A stretch of DNA of 64,000 nucleotides from Croceicoccus sp. Ery15 (GTDB lineage Bacteria; Pseudomonadota; Alphaproteobacteria; Sphingomonadales; Sphingomonadaceae): assembly GCF_020985305.1 (NCBI RefSeq), contig NZ_CP087588.1, positions 3,223,501 through 3,287,500 on the forward strand. Reading direction: 5' to 3'. A program made the position numbers and the translations under genes. The notes below the pieces were generated by a model that did no database searches, was not told the origin of the DNA, and was given only the letters and a program-made list of their open reading frames with translations. Of this stretch, positions 1 through 8,312 are shown piece by piece (position 1 is the stretch's first letter; every line of letters starts with the position of its first letter).

Positions 1-176
1 ATCAGCAGGCGATACCCGTCCAGCATGCGCTTTGACACATGGGCGAACGCTTCGAACGGCGGAGTGCCGCCATCGCCTTGCGGATCGGGAAGGAAAGGCA
101 GAGCGGGGGTGCCGTCTTCGTCGTCCAAATTCCATCCTTCCTGCATCAGACCCGCTTTCAAATTGTGATCGAACAT
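1..176 (-). CDS. Partial hypothetical protein (5' end only)
   Basis: A minus-strand open frame begins at an ATG at 176 and runs off the window edge, giving 58 residues that start MFDHNLKAGLMQEGWNLDDE and contain the acidic/proline stretch LPFLPDPQGDGGTPPFEAF. An AGAGG-like ribosome site lies about ten bases upstream of the ATG. Base composition looks coding. I do not recognise the family. It is divergent from the flippase gene across about 470 bases and sits at the edge of the surface-polysaccharide cluster, so a role in exopolysaccharide production or export is possible but only from context. Confidence 0.5.
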   Translation of the reverse strand, partial: MFDHNLKAGLMQEGWNLDDEDGTPALPFLPDPQGDGGTPPFEAFAHVSKRMLDGYRLL

Positions 177-649
177 ATGCCGTCGCCTCTTGTGGCCGTG
201 ATTGGAAATGTTCCGCGATGACACATCCTGCGCCAATCTAGCCGATGCAATTGACATGAAAAGTATCCCTATCCGTGCGCGCACCCTATGACTCGAAATC
301 GATGGCCGAAGTCCGAAAGGCTAGAGAAACACCGCATTCCTGCCCTTCCCGTTGGACAGGAGGCAATTTCCCGACAGGATTATCAGGGTTTGTCAGAAAC
401 ATGCGGGTCGGTCGCAAAACGGTGCAACGATCGCGGCAGGTGCTAAATCGGGGTATGCCGCGAATAGATTATGGCCGAACCTGCCCCCTTGGCGCATGGT
501 CGCGGCGGATTTCCCGGCATTCTGGCGCTGCGCGCTTTTTCACTGCGCATTAGATGTGCCAATTTGAAATCAAACCGGCAAAGCCGTTTCATGGCTGTAA
601 TCTATGTTATTGAATTCGGAACAATACCGATGAGAGTCGCTCTACACTA
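177..649. other. Intergenic region between divergent genes
   Basis: About 470 bases separate the partial minus-strand gene from the flippase. Short open frames here have no ribosome sites and no recognisable product. A TTGACA at 251-256 could be a -35 box, but no good -10 box follows at 16-18 bases. The region is more AT-rich near 545-650, just before the flippase gene, which suits a promoter and leader. No convincing RNA gene or repeat was seen. Confidence 0.4.
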
Positions 650-2140
650 ATGCTAGCCCGCAAAGTCTTCGCATCCTCGGCATTTCTGACCGGCAGCCGG
701 TTTCTGGGTCGTGGCCTGGATATTCTGGCTGCGCTGGTCATGGCGCGTTTCCTGTCGCCCGCCGATTTCGGTGTGGTGACAATCGGCCTTGCCGCGCTGA
801 TGGTGCTTGAATCCTTTACCGAATTGCCGGTTGAGGATGCGCTGCTGCGGGAAAAGCAGCTGCTGCGCGAGGATGTCGACACGGCCTTCACCCTGTCGGC
901 GCTGCGCGGACTGGGCGTGGGCGCCCTGTTGTGCGCGGCGGCAGTGCCGCTGGCGATGATCTATGACGATAACCGGCTGGTGCTTCTGATCGCCCTTTTG
1001 GGCATCGCGCCGGTCGCGCGCGGCTTGCGAAGCCCGATGATGGTCGCCTTTGCGCGGGAGGTGAATTACAAGCCCGCAGCGACGATCGACGCGATTTGTC
1101 GCATCACCTCGTTTGTATTGGCGGTCGCGTGTGCCTGGTATACGCAATCCTATCTTTCGCTGGTGCTGCTGTCGGTCACGCCGCAAATTATCGAGATGAT
1201 CGCCACCCATGTGCTGGCGCCCTATCGCCCGCATTTCACATTGCGCAAGATGCGTTTCATCCTGTCATTCGCGGGACAGGTCACGATCTCTCGCGTTATG
1301 GCGACCATCTCGACAGAGGGCGACCGGTTTATCGTGGGTGGCTTTGTCGGCAAGGCTGCGCTGGGCTTCTTTTCGATGGGTCGCAGTGTTGCGACGACGG
1401 CAAGCTGGTCGATGGCCATGCCCCTGCTGGCGGTGATGTATCCCGGCCTGGCGCAGATCAGGGAAGAACCTGCGCGCTTCCGGCGCAGCTATCTGCGCGG
1501 GCAGGCGATGGTTGTGTTCGCGATCCTGCCGCTGTCGCTGGCGCTGGCCGTATTGGCCGAACCGCTGGTGCGGCTGGGGCTGGGCGAGGAATGGCTGCCG
1601 GTCGTGCCTGTGATGCAGGCAATTTCAATATTGAACGCGGCGGCGACCTTTTCGATGCCGGCCCATTCGCTGGCCATGGCGACCGGCGAGATACGGCAAA
1701 TGATCTGGCGCGAGTTCGCGACCCTGATTGTTTCGATACCGGCCGTGACGTTCGGCGCGATCCATTACGGATTGATTGGCGCGGTGATGGGGCGCGTGCT
1801 GGCAGGGCTGGTACATACTGCGATGAGCCTGCAGATGGTGTCGCGTCTTGCCGATGTCAGTATTGGCACGCAACTCGCGAACCCGTGGCGATCGGTATTG
1901 TCGAGCGCGGTATTCGCCGCCACGCTCTATATCGTTTCGAACGGAATGCCCGGCGACAGCTGGATCGAACTGGTCGTGCAACTGGGCGTGGCGGGCATTG
2001 CTGCAGGGCTGGCCTATGTGGCGGTGCATTTGGCACTGTGGAAGTTGTCGGGCCTGCCCGGCGATAGCCCCGAACATTTCCTGATCGATCTGATGCATTC
2101 AGGCTTGCGCCGTTTCGGCTCTGCACAAGCCCAGTCCTGA
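650..2140 (+). CDS. Oligosaccharide flippase family protein (Wzx-like)
   Basis: The 496-residue polytopic membrane protein has the size and layout of the polysaccharide transport/MATE-related flippases that move undecaprenyl-linked repeat units across the inner membrane. The N-terminal segment (residues about 10-60) has the family-typical LGRGLDILAALVMARFLSPADFGVV pattern, seen as RGLDILAAL and RFLSPADFG. Many hydrophobic segments follow through residue 470. The start ATG at 650 is preceded by GAGAG. It converges with the EEP-family gene, with only five bases between stops. Glycosyltransferase, C-methyltransferase and epimerase genes next door support a capsule, exopolysaccharide or O-antigen pathway. 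The exact substrate cannot be read from the sequence. Confidence 0.85.
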   Translation: MLARKVFASSAFLTGSRFLGRGLDILAALVMARFLSPADFGVVTIGLAALMVLESFTELPVEDALLREKQLLREDVDTAFTLSALRGLGVGALLCAAAVPLAMIYDDNRLVLLIALLGIAPVARGLRSPMMVAFAREVNYKPAATIDAICRITSFVLAVACAWYTQSYLSLVLLSVTPQIIEMIATHVLAPYRPHFTLRKMRFILSFAGQVTISRVMATISTEGDRFIVGGFVGKAALGFFSMGRSVATTASWSMAMPLLAVMYPGLAQIREEPARFRRSYLRGQAMVVFAILPLSLALAVLAEPLVRLGLGEEWLPVVPVMQAISILNAAATFSMPAHSLAMATGEIRQMIWREFATLIVSIPAVTFGAIHYGLIGAVMGRVLAGLVHTAMSLQMVSRLADVSIGTQLANPWRSVLSSAVFAATLYIVSNGMPGDSWIELVVQLGVAGIAAGLAYVAVHLALWKLSGLPGDSPEHFLIDLMHSGLRRFGSAQAQS

Positions 2141-2145
2141 TTGGC

Positions 2146-3177
2146 CTAGGCGCCATCCCCGCTGCCGCCGGGGATCTCCAGCGTGATCATCAACGGCAAA
2201 TGGTCCGATCCGCGTTTGGGGCCAGTGCGGACATCGACGGCGCGTACCCTGCCGCGCAGATACAGCTGGTCCAGCGGCAGTCGCAACATTGCCGAATTGC
2301 GTGCAGGCCAGCTGGTTGCAAAGCCGGTGGCAAGGCGGAAATTACCGCTATCGCCAATGCTGCGGACAGCATGCGTCCATGGTGCCGAATTGAAATCGCC
2401 GGTCATGACCGACGGTCCGTTCACTCCTGCCGCAGCCTTGCGCATGGGGACGACCCAATCTTTCTGTTCGCCCATCGGCCAAGGCCGGTCGAGATGCGCG
2501 GCAAGGACGGTAAATGCCCTGCCATTAACATCCAGCGTCGCGGTCAGCGCCGACAGTGCCTTGCGGTTGTCCGCATCGCCATCGCCCGCAAGCGATTGCG
2601 AAGCCAGCAGCGGATAGCGTGAGAATAACACGGTCGAACATGGATAATGCACCGAACAGGACACCATCGTGGGATATTTGTCCTGCAACGCCTTGCCCCA
2701 ATGCTTTTGCATTCGGCTAGCTTCCAGCAGAACAAGTATATCTGCATCCTGCGCCGCCAGCCATTCGGCATCGCGCGCGGATTGCGGATTGGACTTCAGC
2801 ATATTGAATTCGATGATGCGGATCGTTTGGGTGCGGTGCTCCATGGGTGGGGCGCTTTTCAGCAGCGGACGAAATATCAGCAGTCCGGTAGCCAGCGCGG
2901 CCAGCATTACCGCGATACCCACTCCCAGCGCTCGCAGATCGCGCAGGAACCAGCAGGCAGCAGCAGTGCCGATCACCAGCAGTGGCCACCAGATGGCGGC
3001 GCCGATATTGATGTTGTCGGCCAGCGGCAGAAATACGCCCGACCATGAAACCGCCATCGTCAATGCTGCCAGCACCAGTATCGCCACCGCAGCCTTGCGC
3101 CGCAACCGATGCCGACGATGCCTGTCCGTCAAAGCGAAAGCAGGGTGTTGATCAGGTTCCGCGCAGCGCGGTCCCAT
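2146..3177 (-). CDS. Endonuclease/exonuclease/phosphatase family protein, membrane anchored
   Basis: The protein has three hydrophobic segments (residues about 28-50, 58-78 and 82-103) followed by an EEP-fold domain from about residue 118. Fold residues visible in order are FNMLKSN, LLEAS, AAHLDRPW, TGDFNSAPW, DQLYLRG and SDHLPL, matching the metal-dependent phosphodiesterase/nuclease scaffold. Membrane-tethered EEP proteins are common near polysaccharide genes, but their substrates are mostly unknown. The ATG start at 3177 overlaps the upstream glycosyltransferase by 49 bases. A TTG at 3132, overlapping that gene's stop as TTGA, is an alternative start that would remove 15 residues without touching the membrane segments. 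Neither start has a clear ribosome site. Confidence 0.8.
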   Translation of the reverse strand: MGPRCAEPDQHPAFALTDRHRRHRLRRKAAVAILVLAALTMAVSWSGVFLPLADNINIGAAIWWPLLVIGTAAACWFLRDLRALGVGIAVMLAALATGLLIFRPLLKSAPPMEHRTQTIRIIEFNMLKSNPQSARDAEWLAAQDADILVLLEASRMQKHWGKALQDKYPTMVSCSVHYPCSTVLFSRYPLLASQSLAGDGDADNRKALSALTATLDVNGRAFTVLAAHLDRPWPMGEQKDWVVPMRKAAAGVNGPSVMTGDFNSAPWTHAVRSIGDSGNFRLATGFATSWPARNSAMLRLPLDQLYLRGRVRAVDVRTGPKRGSDHLPLMITLEIPGGSGDGA

Positions 3178-4328
3178 GTCAGCTGATCGGCGCGGTCGAG
3201 GGCCCGGGCGGACAGATCGCTGCGATCCCGCGATCCGTCATAGACAGCCGCGATCGCAGCGGCCCACGCCGCAGGGTCGTCCTGCGCGACATATAACGCA
3301 CCATCGCCGCAGGCTTCGGGCAGGGCGCCGCAAGGCGCGACGATGGCCGGTGTGCCTAGCCGCATGGCCTCCAGCGGGGGCAGCCCGAAACCTTCGGTCG
3401 TGGATGGAAAAGCGAAAACCGCGGCACTTTCGTACAAAGCGCGCAATTCGCCATCGCTGACCCGGCCGGTGAAAAGGACATTCGATGGAACGTCATAGCC
3501 TGCCGACACGAATTTCTCGCGGCTGGTCGAACCGAACAGCACCAAAGTGCGATCCTGCAACTCGGGACGAGCAAAGGCGCGCAACAGTACCGCGATATTC
3601 TTGTGCGCCTGAAGGCTGGAGAGAGCCAGCGTATAGCTGCCCTTTGCCAGATTCAGCCGTTTCAGCACAGCATCGTCTGCATTGTCGGCCAGCACATGGT
3701 CACATCCGTTATGGATAACGGTGATCTTTTCGGCGGGGGCGACCTTTGCGCTGATGATCTGGTCACGCGAATATTCCGATACCGTCAGTATGCGCCGGTG
3801 TCTTTTGCCCGCCATCGGCTGTTGCAAACGATACCAGCGGCGAAAACTGGACGAATAGCTTGCGGGCGATAGCAGAACCTGCACATCATGCATCATCGTC
3901 ACCGCATTGCGGCGCAGCACGGGCCCCACGTTGCACAGGCTGACCACAGTTGCGCGACCTGCGCGCAGTGGCAACGTCAATTGTTCCCATGCGTTACCGT
4001 TCAGCGGGCCCACCACCCGATAGGGCAGGCCCAGCACTTTCGCGCGGCTTTGTGCGTCGGACGGTATCCATAATTCCAGCGATATGCGGCGGGCAAGCGA
4101 CAGATCACTGGCGATCAACGCATGGGCATGACGGACCAGTTCCGTCGCAACCCGGTGCACGCCGACCGGCTCGGTAGCCAGAAACCGGCCATTCACGATG
4201 AAACGCCGTGCCGCCCTGCCGGCGCCGCTGGAATCGGACGGCAAAACGCAATCCAGCACAGGGGTGTGCGAAACCGGCGCGGCCTCGGCAGCGGGATGGC
4301 GGGCTCCGTTGTCGAGCAGGTCGTGCAT
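3129..4328 (-). CDS. Glycosyltransferase family 4 (GT-B fold)
   Basis: The 399-residue protein has the GT-B architecture of family 4 transferases. The C-terminal nucleotide-sugar half carries ALSSLQAHKN, the VLFTGRVSDGELRALYESAAVFAFPSTTEGFGLPPLEAM pattern (seen as FTGRVSDGELRALY and TEGFGLPPLEAM, the E-x7-E region) and a terminal helix. The N-terminal half has FIVNGRFLATEPVGVHRVA, which resembles acceptor-side motifs of sphingomonad exopolysaccharide mannosyl/rhamnosyl transferases. I chose ATG 4328 because GGGGG lies six bases upstream; the frame stays open upstream to 4526, but that would overlap the methyltransferase gene and its extra residues look non-coding. It probably adds one sugar to a lipid-linked repeat unit at the cytoplasmic membrane. 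Confidence 0.85.
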   Translation of the reverse strand: MHDLLDNGARHPAAEAAPVSHTPVLDCVLPSDSSGAGRAARRFIVNGRFLATEPVGVHRVATELVRHAHALIASDLSLARRISLELWIPSDAQSRAKVLGLPYRVVGPLNGNAWEQLTLPLRAGRATVVSLCNVGPVLRRNAVTMMHDVQVLLSPASYSSSFRRWYRLQQPMAGKRHRRILTVSEYSRDQIISAKVAPAEKITVIHNGCDHVLADNADDAVLKRLNLAKGSYTLALSSLQAHKNIAVLLRAFARPELQDRTLVLFGSTSREKFVSAGYDVPSNVLFTGRVSDGELRALYESAAVFAFPSTTEGFGLPPLEAMRLGTPAIVAPCGALPEACGDGALYVAQDDPAAWAAAIAAVYDGSRDRSDLSARALDRADQLTWDRAARNLINTLLSL

Positions 4329-4437
4329 AATACCCCCAAGCTGCAGCCTTGGCTTGTGAAGAACAAGCGCGCAAACGGATGATCGGCCGATCTTACGGGC
4401 ATCCGGCGGCAGCACCAAGTGCAAGAATGATGTCGAC

Positions 4438-5715
4438 TTAAACGATGCGCGGCTGCGGAAGCGGCACAATGAATTTGCCGCCTGCCTCGCGATAGGCGCC
4501 TTGCTGGGCAAGAATCTCATCGGCAAAATTCCATGCCAGCAGCAAGGTATATTCGGGCCGTTCCTCGAACAGAGCCTCTGGCGGGCGGATCGGAATATGG
4601 ACGCCGGGCATCAGCAGGCCCTGCTTGTGCGTCGATATATCGGCGACGAAATTGATATGGTGCCGTCCCAGACCGCAGGCATTCAGCAATGCCGCTCCTT
4701 TCGCCGCCGCGCCATAGGCTGCAACGGAATGACCCCTGGATCGCAAATCCTCGATCATGGCGACAAGGCTGTCGCGCAGCACGGCCGCGTCATCCGCCAG
4801 ATCATCGAAAAACGCGCGCGATGCGATGCCGATGGCGCGCTCTTCGGCTAGCAGATCCAGCACGCTGGCGTCGCGATCCTCGACCTTCTCGGCAAAAACA
4901 CGCAGCGAACCGCCGTGGATCGACACGCGTTCGACCCGGTTGATGAACAATCCGTGGGCGCCCAGCAGATTATCCAGCGCGGTCAGCGAGAAATAGCACA
5001 TGTGCTGATGGTGGATCGTATCGAACTGCACGCTTTCGACCAGATCGCGCAGATAGGGCACCTCGATCACGGCCGTACCATCGGGCTTTAACAAAGTGGC
5101 GATGCCGGTGACGAAACCGCGCAGATCGTCGGCATGGGTCAGCACATTATTGGCATGGACGATATCGGCGGGTCCGCGCCTTTGCCGCACATCATGGGCA
5201 AGGTTGGATGTGAAGAATTCGGGCATGGTATCGACCCGCCCTGCCCGCGCCGCCTTGGCCGGACCTTCCGCCGGATCGATGCCCAGCACGGTCACGCCCG
5301 CCGCGACGTAATTCTTCAGCAGATAGCCGTCATTGCTCCCGATCTCGACCACAAGGCTCGATCGGTCGAGCCGCCGCTCTGCCAGTCGCGCGTCGACATT
5401 GGCCTTCGCATGGTCGATCACGGTGCGCGAGACTGAAGAGTAATAAGGGTAATCGTCGGCGAACAGCACTTCGGGCCGCACGGTTTCGGTCAACTGCACC
5501 AAGGCGCATTCATGGCACAGGGCGACCACCAGATCGAAACGCGGTTCAGCGCGGCAATCCCATTCCGACGTCAGCAACCGGTCGGCCAGCGGCACTTCGC
5601 CCAGATCGAGAAATCGGTGCAGCCGGTCCGATCCGCAGGCGCGGCAGCGATCTTCGGTATGCGAGAGCGGCCGGTTGTCGAACACGGGGTTCAAAAGGCG
5701 ACCGTCTACAGGCAT
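4438..5715 (-). CDS. SAM-dependent sugar C-methyltransferase
   Basis: The 425-residue protein has the three-part layout of TylC3/NovU/TcaB9-type C-methyltransferases: an N-terminal zinc-binding domain with CRAC near residues 23-26 and CHEC near 67-70, a Rossmann SAM domain with VVEIGSNDGYLLKNY, and a C-terminal domain with GHSVAAYGAAAKGAALLN and the HHQHMCYFSL catalytic region between them. Known members methylate 4-keto-6-deoxy nucleotide sugars. Its ATG overlaps the stop of the upstream epimerase gene by one base (TGATG), so the two are probably translationally coupled. Together they suggest a branched or C-methylated sugar in the surface polysaccharide. Confidence 0.88.
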   Translation of the reverse strand: MPVDGRLLNPVFDNRPLSHTEDRCRACGSDRLHRFLDLGEVPLADRLLTSEWDCRAEPRFDLVVALCHECALVQLTETVRPEVLFADDYPYYSSVSRTVIDHAKANVDARLAERRLDRSSLVVEIGSNDGYLLKNYVAAGVTVLGIDPAEGPAKAARAGRVDTMPEFFTSNLAHDVRQRRGPADIVHANNVLTHADDLRGFVTGIATLLKPDGTAVIEVPYLRDLVESVQFDTIHHQHMCYFSLTALDNLLGAHGLFINRVERVSIHGGSLRVFAEKVEDRDASVLDLLAEERAIGIASRAFFDDLADDAAVLRDSLVAMIEDLRSRGHSVAAYGAAAKGAALLNACGLGRHHINFVADISTHKQGLLMPGVHIPIRPPEALFEERPEYTLLLAWNFADEILAQQGAYREAGGKFIVPLPQPRIV

Positions 5716-6770
5716 CAGGCAGCGAGTTTCCGTTCCAGCGGAAAGAAATCGCGGGTTGCGCTGCCCTCGGCCACGCGCTGCCGCAAATGGGCGATGCGGT
5801 CGAAACCGGGCCCTTCGAACGCGGTGCCCGACAGACCCTGCGCTTCATAGGCTGCCAGCAATTGCGCGATCCCGTCGCGGCAATTCCAGCGCGGCTGCCA
5901 GTCGGGCAGGGCATCGGCGATATGGTCTGCGCTGACGCGATAGCTGCGCGGATCGCGCGCGGCATCGGCGGCATGGGCGATCAGCGCGCCGGGCACCATA
6001 TCGCGCACCATGCGGGCAAGATCGCGCACGCGGAAATTTTCGGCCGAACGCGCCACGTTGAATATGCCGCGATGCACCTTGTCGCGCGGAGCCTCTGCCG
6101 CAGTGGCGAAAGCGTGGGCCAGATCCTCCACATGGATCAGCGGACGCCACGCGCTCCCTTCGCTTTTCAGGCGGACGGTGCGTCGGGTAAAGGCCCATGC
6201 GACCAGATTATTGACCACCAGATCGAAACGAAGCCTCGGCGACACGCCATAGGCCGTAGCCCCGCGCAGCGACACGGGGCTGAACCCGCTGTCGGCCAGC
6301 GGCATGATGGCGCGCTCTACCTCAACCTTGGATGTGGCATAGGCGCTGACCGGGCGCGGCGCGGCGCTTTCGCCTGCCATACGTCCGCGGCTGTCGCCAT
6401 AGGCCGCGCAACTCGATGCAAAAATAAAGCGTGAAACGCCCGCAAGCTTGGCCATGCGGGCCAGCACGATCGAGGCAGTGCAATTGATGTCGTCGGTGAG
6501 GTCGGGGCGGTATGCGCCCAGTGCATCGTTCGACAATCCGGCCAGATGGATTACCGCGTCGAAACCCGACAGGCGTTCGACCACATCGGGCGCTGCGATG
6601 AAATCGCGGATATCCTGACCGATCTGCGGAATCTGTACCGGCGGCGCGCCGAAATCACAGCCGCCGAACAAGTCCGAATCCAGCCCCGCCAGATCGTGCC
6701 CGCGATCCAGCAAGACCGGCACCAGAACCGAGCCGATATAGCCCATATGTCCCGTGACCAGGATTTTCAT
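5715..6770 (-). CDS. NAD-dependent epimerase/dehydratase (extended SDR)
   Basis: The 351-residue protein begins MKILVTGHMGYIGSVL, the GxxGxxG dinucleotide site of extended short-chain dehydrogenases. A serine in FASSCAAYGDS and the YxxxK pair in SAYATSKVEVE form the active site. It belongs to the UDP-glucose 4-epimerase/dTDP-glucose dehydratase superfamily. The partner methyltransferase downstream (one-base overlap) suggests it acts on a nucleotide sugar for the polysaccharide. The residues that set sugar specificity cannot be judged here, so the exact reaction is left open. It is the first gene of the minus-strand run ending with the EEP protein; about 180 non-coding bases separate it from the tRNA. 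Confidence 0.87.
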   Translation of the reverse strand: MKILVTGHMGYIGSVLVPVLLDRGHDLAGLDSDLFGGCDFGAPPVQIPQIGQDIRDFIAAPDVVERLSGFDAVIHLAGLSNDALGAYRPDLTDDINCTASIVLARMAKLAGVSRFIFASSCAAYGDSRGRMAGESAAPRPVSAYATSKVEVERAIMPLADSGFSPVSLRGATAYGVSPRLRFDLVVNNLVAWAFTRRTVRLKSEGSAWRPLIHVEDLAHAFATAAEAPRDKVHRGIFNVARSAENFRVRDLARMVRDMVPGALIAHAADAARDPRSYRVSADHIADALPDWQPRWNCRDGIAQLLAAYEAQGLSGTAFEGPGFDRIAHLRQRVAEGSATRDFFPLERKLAA

Positions 6771-6882
6771 TGCCCCAACCCCTTATTCGACGCGGAGTTC
6801 TTTCCGAAAATAGAATCCGACCGAGCCGAGACTAGGGAGCATGACTTAACGATTCGATGCAACTGCGCATAGAGCCATTGCC

Positions 6883-6925
6883 ATGCCCGAAAGGGGCATA
6901 AAGCTGTGGGCACCCCGAAAAGGGG
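6883..6925 (-). terminator. Two short tandem hairpins downstream of tRNA-Leu
   Basis: ATGCCC-GAAAG-GGGCAT at 6883-6899 and CCCC-GAAAA-GGGG at 6913-6925 form two small GC hairpins with purine loops, 28-70 bases past the tRNA 3' end. Neither has a clear U-run, so a role in ending tRNA transcription is only plausible. Confidence 0.3.
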
Positions 6926-6952
6926 GCGATTTATCAGAATGTCAGCTTGATC

Positions 6953-7039
6953 TGGTGCGGTCGAGAAGACTCGAACTTCCACGGGCTTTCGCCCACAACG
7001 ACCTCAACGTTGCGCGTCTACCAATTCCGCCACGACCGC
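6953..7039 (-). tRNA. tRNA-Leu (anticodon GAG)
   Basis: Read on the minus strand, the acceptor arm GCGGTCG (7039-7033) pairs with CGACCGC (6963-6957), followed by A and an encoded CCA (6955-6953). The D-arm segment GGCGGAATTGGTAGACGC is typical of leucine tRNAs. The anticodon stem CAACG/CGTTG holds loop TTGAGGT with anticodon GAG at 7005-7003. A long variable arm (GGGCGAAAGCCC) and a T-arm with GTTCGAGTC complete a class II tRNA of 87 bases. No integrase or attachment-site duplication is seen nearby. Confidence 0.96.
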
Positions 7040-7194
7040 ATCCAAAGGGGAGAGGCAGGCCCGTTCGCAAATGGGCTGCCCCGTGGTAGGCGCGTGCCAT
7101 TAGCAACGTCGTTGCGCCTGCGCAACCGGCAAATGCAATTGGCTGAAATGCCCGTGCGCGATGCGGTTTTATCGGCCCGCTATGCGCAATGGCG

Positions 7195-8133
7195 TCAGCT
7201 GGGTTTCCAGCCGATGTCCATGATTTCCGCCGATCGCGGCACATCGGTCACCATCTGGCTGACCTTGACGCTTTCGCCGGGGCCAAGCTCGCTGCGGCTG
7301 GCTTCCATTTCCCAGCTATAGACGATCCGCTTTTGCGAATCGCGCAGCACCACCAGCACCGGCGGCACGTGTTCGCTGCGACTGCCGGTATTGGTGATGG
7401 TGCCATTGGCCGCGAACAGCAGGCGGCCATTGGGCAATTCGCGGCGGTCCTGATCGTCGAGCGGGAAGTCCAGCACCAGGTTTTCCGATGCAGGTGCAAA
7501 TGCCGTTTGGCCAAAGGGCAGCCAAGCGGGCGCCCCGAAATAGCGCGCCGCGCCATAAACCACCGCAGCCGCGACCACGAGCAGGACCGCGCAGATCAGC
7601 AGCAGGCGTTTCCACCGGCTTTCGCCCTGATCGAGATCTTCGTATTCGGCATCGACCGGCTCTGCATCCACCTCGGCAAAGGCGGGGGCAGCGGCGGCGG
7701 GCTCTTCCTCGACCACCGGGTCGGGTTCGACGTCGATCTCGACCTCGTCGACGATGGTGGCGGTTTCGGTGAATTCATCGATGTCCGCGTCTGCTTCGGC
7801 GACTTCGGCAACGGGTTCGGCGGTCGCGGTTGCGCCCACATCGGCCCAGCCGCGCGGCGCGGGCGGCGCATCGCTCCACGCGGTTTCGCTGGCGAAAGGC
7901 TCTGGCGCAGGCTCGGCAGGCGCAGGCTCGGCAGGGGGAGGCGCGGGTTCGGCAGCGGGCGCGGGTTGCGGTTCGGTGCTTGCGGCAGGAATTTCTTCCG
8001 CCGCCGCGCTCTCGAAACCGTCCTGATGCCAGCTGTGCCGGCATTTGGCGCAGCGAACGATGCGTCCTTGCGCGCCGATGGCGTTGTCGGGCACCGTATA
8101 GCGCGTGTGACAGGCGGGACATGCGATCTGCAT
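7195..8133 (-). CDS. MJ0042-type zinc-ribbon membrane protein with DUF3426-like tail
   Basis: The 312-residue protein opens with a zinc ribbon (Cys5, Cys8, Cys28, Cys31: CPACHTRYTVP and RCAKCRHSW). Residues about 41-172 form a low-complexity Pro/Ala/Glu-rich acidic linker. A single transmembrane helix lies at about 176-197. The C-terminal domain, with NTGS, ELGPGESVKVSQMV and GWKPS, resembles DUF3426. Proteins of this layout are often found beside ftsEX in alphaproteobacteria, as here, where the gene is divergent from ftsE. The ribbon would face the cytoplasm and the C-terminal domain the periplasm. Function is unknown; a link to cell division is inferred from position only. Confidence 0.85.
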   Translation of the reverse strand: MQIACPACHTRYTVPDNAIGAQGRIVRCAKCRHSWHQDGFESAAAEEIPAASTEPQPAPAAEPAPPPAEPAPAEPAPEPFASETAWSDAPPAPRGWADVGATATAEPVAEVAEADADIDEFTETATIVDEVEIDVEPDPVVEEEPAAAAPAFAEVDAEPVDAEYEDLDQGESRWKRLLLICAVLLVVAAAVVYGAARYFGAPAWLPFGQTAFAPASENLVLDFPLDDQDRRELPNGRLLFAANGTITNTGSRSEHVPPVLVVLRDSQKRIVYSWEMEASRSELGPGESVKVSQMVTDVPRSAEIMDIGWKPS

Positions 8134-8204
8134 AAGAAGAATCTAAGCCCGAGACGCGAATCAGGGCAAGTGTTGCGCAGCGAAGGGTTAACGATAGCGC
8201 AGTG

Positions 8205-8213
8205 TTATCCACA
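8205..8213 (+). promoter_or_regulatory. Perfect DnaA-box match between zinc-ribbon gene and ftsE
   Basis: TTATCCACA matches the DnaA-box consensus exactly. It lies in the 179-base divergent region, 72 bases upstream of the zinc-ribbon start and about 100 bases upstream of ftsE. A TTAACGAT (8188-8195), one base from the CtrA half-site TTAACCAT, is close by. A single nine-base match can occur by chance. Confidence 0.35.
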
Positions 8214-8312
8214 TCAACGGTCCGCCAAGGGCTCGATTGCGCGCGCCAGATGCTATTGAAGCCATGGTGAAGGGGCGTCCGGGCCCCGCTTAACCCGCTG
8301 ACGAGAAGAAAG

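Noticed and set aside
251-279. Sigma-70 promoter starting with TTGACA before the flippase
   Set aside because: No -10 box is found at an acceptable distance, and the flippase start is almost 400 bases away.
6953-7039. tRNA-Leu as an integration site for a mobile element
   Set aside because: No integrase, direct repeat of the tRNA 3' end or foreign-looking island is adjacent.
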